Origin: Streptomyces canus 299MFChir4.1
Lineage (GTDB): Bacteria > Actinomycetota > Actinomycetes > Streptomycetales > Streptomycetaceae
Assembly (NCBI RefSeq): GCF_000383615.1
Contig: NZ_KB911594.1
Location: forward strand, 1 to 64,000
Length of the DNA: 64,000 bases
Direction: 5' to 3'
Under the pieces are notes generated by a model. The model was not told the DNA's origin. It saw only the letters and a program-made list of their open reading frames with translations, and searched no databases. Below, piece after piece: positions 61,685-64,000 of the stretch. Position 1 is the stretch's first letter. The number at the start of each line of letters is the position of its first letter. The translations under genes and the position numbers were made by a program.

Positions 61685-63181
61685 ATGGCGTCCAGCCTGA
61701 CGAAGGACTCGGTGACTCCGGGCACCCCCGGTTCCGACAAGACCTTCTTCGGCCACCCCCGCGGACTGGCCACACTCTTCATGACCGAGATGTGGGAGAG
61801 GTTCTCCTACTACGGCATGAGGGCTCTGCTCCCGCTGTACCTCGTCGCCCCCGGCGGCCTGCACCTGAGCGCCGCGACCGCGACCGCGATCTACTCCGTG
61901 TACGTGTCGCTGGTCTACCTGCTCGCGATGCCGGGCGGCTGGTTCGGCGACCGCGTCTGGGGCCCCCGCAAGACCGTCGCCGTCGCCGGCGCGGTGATCA
62001 TGCTCGGCCACCTCACGCTGGCGCTGCCCTCCTCGGGCACCTTCTACGCCGGCCTCGGCCTGGTCGCGATCGGTTCCGGCCTGCTGAAGGCCAACATCTC
62101 CACGATGGTCGGCCACCTCTACGAGGGCCCGGACGACCCCCGCCGCGACGGCGGCTTCACCGTCTTCTACATGGGCATCAACCTCGGCGCCTTCGCCGCG
62201 CCCCTGGTCATCGGCACCATCGGCGAGAACGTCAGCTGGCACCTGGGCTTCGCCCTCGCCGCGGTCGGCATGGCCCTGGGTCTGGCCCAGTTCCTGATCG
62301 GCAGCCGCCACCTGGCCGACCGCTCCAGCGTCGTCCCGACGCCGCTGTCCGCCACGGAGAAGGCCTCCACCCTGCGCAAGGCCGCGATCTGGGCCGGCAT
62401 CGCCGTCGTCTTCTACGCGATCGTCGGCTTCTCCGGCCACTACACGCTGAACTGGATCCTGGTTCCGCTGACCCTGCTCGGCGTGATCATCCCGGTGATG
62501 GTCCTGGCCAACATCAAGCGCGACAAGGACCTGGACCGCACCGAACAGAAGTCGATGTCGGCGTACATCTGGTTCTTCGTGGCCGCGGCCGTGTTCTGGA
62601 TGATCTACGACCAGGGCGGCTCGACCCTGTCGATCTTCGCCGACTCCTCCGCCGAGAACAGCGTCCTCGGCTGGACGTTCCCGGTCTCCTGGTACCAGTC
62701 GGTCAACCCCGTCCTCATCATGGCGCTGGCCCCGGTCTTCGCCTGGTTCTGGCTGGCGCTGAACCGGCGCGGCAAGGAGCCGAGCACGGCCGTGAAGTTC
62801 GCCTCGGGCCTGGTGCTCGTCGGTGCGTCCTTCTTCCTGTTCCTCGCGCCGCTGGCCATCGCGGACGGTGGCCACAAGGCCGCGGCGATGTGGCTGGTCG
62901 CGATCTACTTCCTGCAGACCGTGGGTGAGCTGCTGCTCTCCCCGGTGGGCCTCTCGGTGACCACGAAGATGGCTCCCGCGAAGTACGCCTCGCAGATGAT
63001 GGGCGTCTGGTTCCTCGCGGTGACCGCGGGCGACGCCACGACCGGACTGCTGTCCATCGCCGGGGTCGACCTCAACAAGACCGGCGTGGTGGCTCTGGAG
63101 GCCGCGCTCGCCGTGCTCGCCGGTGTCGCGGTGTGGATGTACCGCAGCCGGGTCAAGGAGCTCATGGGCAGCGTGCGCTGA
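61685..63181 (+). CDS. POT/PTR2 family proton-dependent peptide transporter
   Basis: This is a 498-residue transporter of di- and tripeptides driven by protons. About 14 membrane segments. The POT signature ExxERFxYYG is MTEMWERFSYYGMRALLPLYL near residues 32-52, followed by FGDRVWGPRKTVAVAG, and the second family motif FTVFYMGINLGAFAAPL near 160. EQKSMSAYIWFFVAAAVFW is the conserved central segment. The ATG has AAGGAAC upstream. Together with the cytosolic dipeptidase at 55698, the cell could import and cut small peptides. Confidence 0.94.
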   Translation: MASSLTKDSVTPGTPGSDKTFFGHPRGLATLFMTEMWERFSYYGMRALLPLYLVAPGGLHLSAATATAIYSVYVSLVYLLAMPGGWFGDRVWGPRKTVAVAGAVIMLGHLTLALPSSGTFYAGLGLVAIGSGLLKANISTMVGHLYEGPDDPRRDGGFTVFYMGINLGAFAAPLVIGTIGENVSWHLGFALAAVGMALGLAQFLIGSRHLADRSSVVPTPLSATEKASTLRKAAIWAGIAVVFYAIVGFSGHYTLNWILVPLTLLGVIIPVMVLANIKRDKDLDRTEQKSMSAYIWFFVAAAVFWMIYDQGGSTLSIFADSSAENSVLGWTFPVSWYQSVNPVLIMALAPVFAWFWLALNRRGKEPSTAVKFASGLVLVGASFFLFLAPLAIADGGHKAAAMWLVAIYFLQTVGELLLSPVGLSVTTKMAPAKYASQMMGVWFLAVTAGDATTGLLSIAGVDLNKTGVVALEAALAVLAGVAVWMYRSRVKELMGSVR

Positions 63182-63200
63182 GCCGCCCTCCGCTGAGACG

Positions 63201-63237
63201 GCGGGGCGTCGGGATCCTGGTGGGTCCCGACGCCCGC
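63201..63237 (+). terminator. terminator after the POT transporter
   Basis: GCGGGGCGTCGGGA pairs with TCCCGACGCCCGC with one bulge and a 10-base loop, 20 bases past the stop. The surface-protein gene converges on it. Confidence 0.8.
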
Positions 63238-63270
63238 CGGTTTCTGCACCGTGCGCGGTTCCCGCGCCTC

Positions 63271-64000
63271 TCAGAGCCTCCTGCGCCCGGGCATGAACGT
63301 GAAGATCGCGCCGCCCAGCAGCACCGCGGTCCCCGCCACCAGGCCCAGCGCCTTCAGGGCCGCGTGGTCGTCCGCGCCCGTCGCCGCCAGGCCGCCGCTG
63401 GTCGACGTACCACCCGTGCCGCTCGTCCCGCCGGAGCCGGACGAGCCGCCCGACGCCCCGCCCTCCTGCTCCTCGGTGGTCAGGGTCAGGGAGACCGCCG
63501 TCCTGTCCGGCGTGCAGGTCGTGGTCGTACCCAGGGCGTTGATCGTCAGGACACCCGGCGACAGCGTCGACTCACCCGTCGCGCCCGGCTTGTACGTGCC
63601 CGTCATGTCCGGGATCTCTATCGGGTCGCCCGACTTGATGGCCGCGGAGTTGGTGGGACCCTCTACATGGACCGAGCCCGTGTCGGCGCCGCCCAGAACC
63701 ACCTCCATGGAGGGCTTGACCGAGTCCGCGGGGATGTCGGCGGGGCTGTCCATCGGGGAGTTCTTGAACTGCACGGTCACCCCGTAACCGCCGCCGTCCT
63801 TCTTGGCGTTGATCTGGATCGAGGAAGTGGCCTTCTTCTCACCGAGGGGCGACTGACAGGTGTAGGGGATGTCGACCGCCTTGCCGGTGAAGTCGGTCTG
63901 GCCGCCGTCGGAGGACGTGGCGCTCGGGGTCGCCGTGGCCGTGTCGGTCGGGGTCGGGGTGGGGCTCGACGTGGGAGTGGCGGTGTCCGTCGGTGTCGGC
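63271..64000 (-). CDS. sortase-anchored surface protein (LAXTG), C-terminal part
   Basis: Only the last 243 codons lie in the window; the gene continues beyond 64000. Visible order: a Thr/Pro/Ser stalk (PTPTDTATPTSSPTP), a beta-rich domain of about 125 residues with two Cys (DIPYTCQSPLGEKKATSS and TTTTCTPDRTAVSL) that probably pair, a Gly/Ser/Thr-rich linker (GGTSGTGGTSTSGG), and a cell-wall sorting signal. The signal is LAATG followed by a hydrophobic stretch (AALKALGLVAGTAVLLGGAIF) and the basic end PGRRRL. LAXTG is the motif of Streptomyces class E sortases, so the protein should be fixed to peptidoglycan. Confidence 0.88.
   Translation of the reverse strand, partial: PTPTDTATPTSSPTPTPTDTATATPSATSSDGGQTDFTGKAVDIPYTCQSPLGEKKATSSIQINAKKDGGGYGVTVQFKNSPMDSPADIPADSVKPSMEVVLGGADTGSVHVEGPTNSAAIKSGDPIEIPDMTGTYKPGATGESTLSPGVLTINALGTTTTCTPDRTAVSLTLTTEEQEGGASGGSSGSGGTSGTGGTSTSGGLAATGADDHAALKALGLVAGTAVLLGGAIFTFMPGRRRL

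Overview
The window is high-GC chromosomal DNA from a Streptomyces species. The evidence is codon use with almost only G or C at third positions, an 87-residue WhiB, coenzyme F420 genes, purine-rich ribosome sites with GTG and TTG starts, GC-rich hairpin terminators without long U tracts, and Streptomyces-type dispersed intergenic repeats. Gene order matches the conserved actinobacterial block known in Mycobacterium tuberculosis around Rv3255c to Rv3277 (manA, SIS protein, manB, DUF3499, zincin, whiB2, fbiA, fbiB, mannose-1-phosphate guanylyltransferase, LCP, acyl-CoA dehydrogenase fadE25, purE, purK, GtrA). No phage, CRISPR array, insertion sequence or tRNA was seen.

Layout. 1-600: the 5' end of a 16S rRNA gene on the minus strand, with its leader and promoters. 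0.6-3.3 kb: a divergent SpoIIM/RDD membrane pair and an unknown protein. 3.4-7.7 kb: S-adenosylhomocysteine hydrolase, divergent from a fructose-type PTS permease. 7.7-13.1 kb: a leftward mannose-supply cluster (manB, Trm112-like protein, SIS protein, manA, CDF transporter). 13.2-16.1 kb: lactate permease, DUF3499 protein and a zincin-like protein. 16.1-21.3 kb: a giant membrane glycosyltransferase coupled to a DUF5719 envelope protein. 21.5-25.3 kb: whiB, a cysteine dioxygenase-like protein, fbiA and fbiB. 25.4-30.2 kb: a DNA glycosylase, a GDP-mannose pyrophosphorylase-type enzyme, a secreted PGRP amidase and a TIGR03089 protein.

30.5-44.2 kb carries seven LytR-CpsA-Psr (LCP) genes, which attach glycopolymers to peptidoglycan. 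Four of them form an A-B-A'-B' tandem duplication, and a family 2 glycosyltransferase, a GrpB protein and a thioesterase are interspersed. 44.3-45.4 kb: a decayed methyltransferase and a 16-cysteine copper-storage-like protein. 45.6-48.3 kb: acyl-CoA dehydrogenase divergent from UDP-glucose dehydrogenase. 48.7-52.9 kb: a rightward copper operon (CopC-CopD fusion, two cupredoxins, two small unknown proteins). 52.9-54.3 kb: a CGNR regulator divergent from two VOC proteins. 54.4-58.5 kb, leftward: purK, purE and a dipeptidase with three overlapping junctions, then a second dipeptidase paralogue that has lost every zinc ligand. 58.7-64 kb: GtrA protein, a two-component system, a POT peptide transporter, and the 3' end of a gene for an LAXTG sortase-anchored surface protein.

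The dominant theme is the cell envelope: GDP-mannose supply, UDP-glucuronate supply, glycosyltransferases, amidase and LCP transferases sit together with the developmental regulator WhiB. A second theme is copper handling. The strongest leads for follow-up are the LCP duplication with conserved ECF-like promoters on both B copies, the duplicated C-terminal module of one cupredoxin, and the all-ligands-lost dipeptidase beside its active sister.
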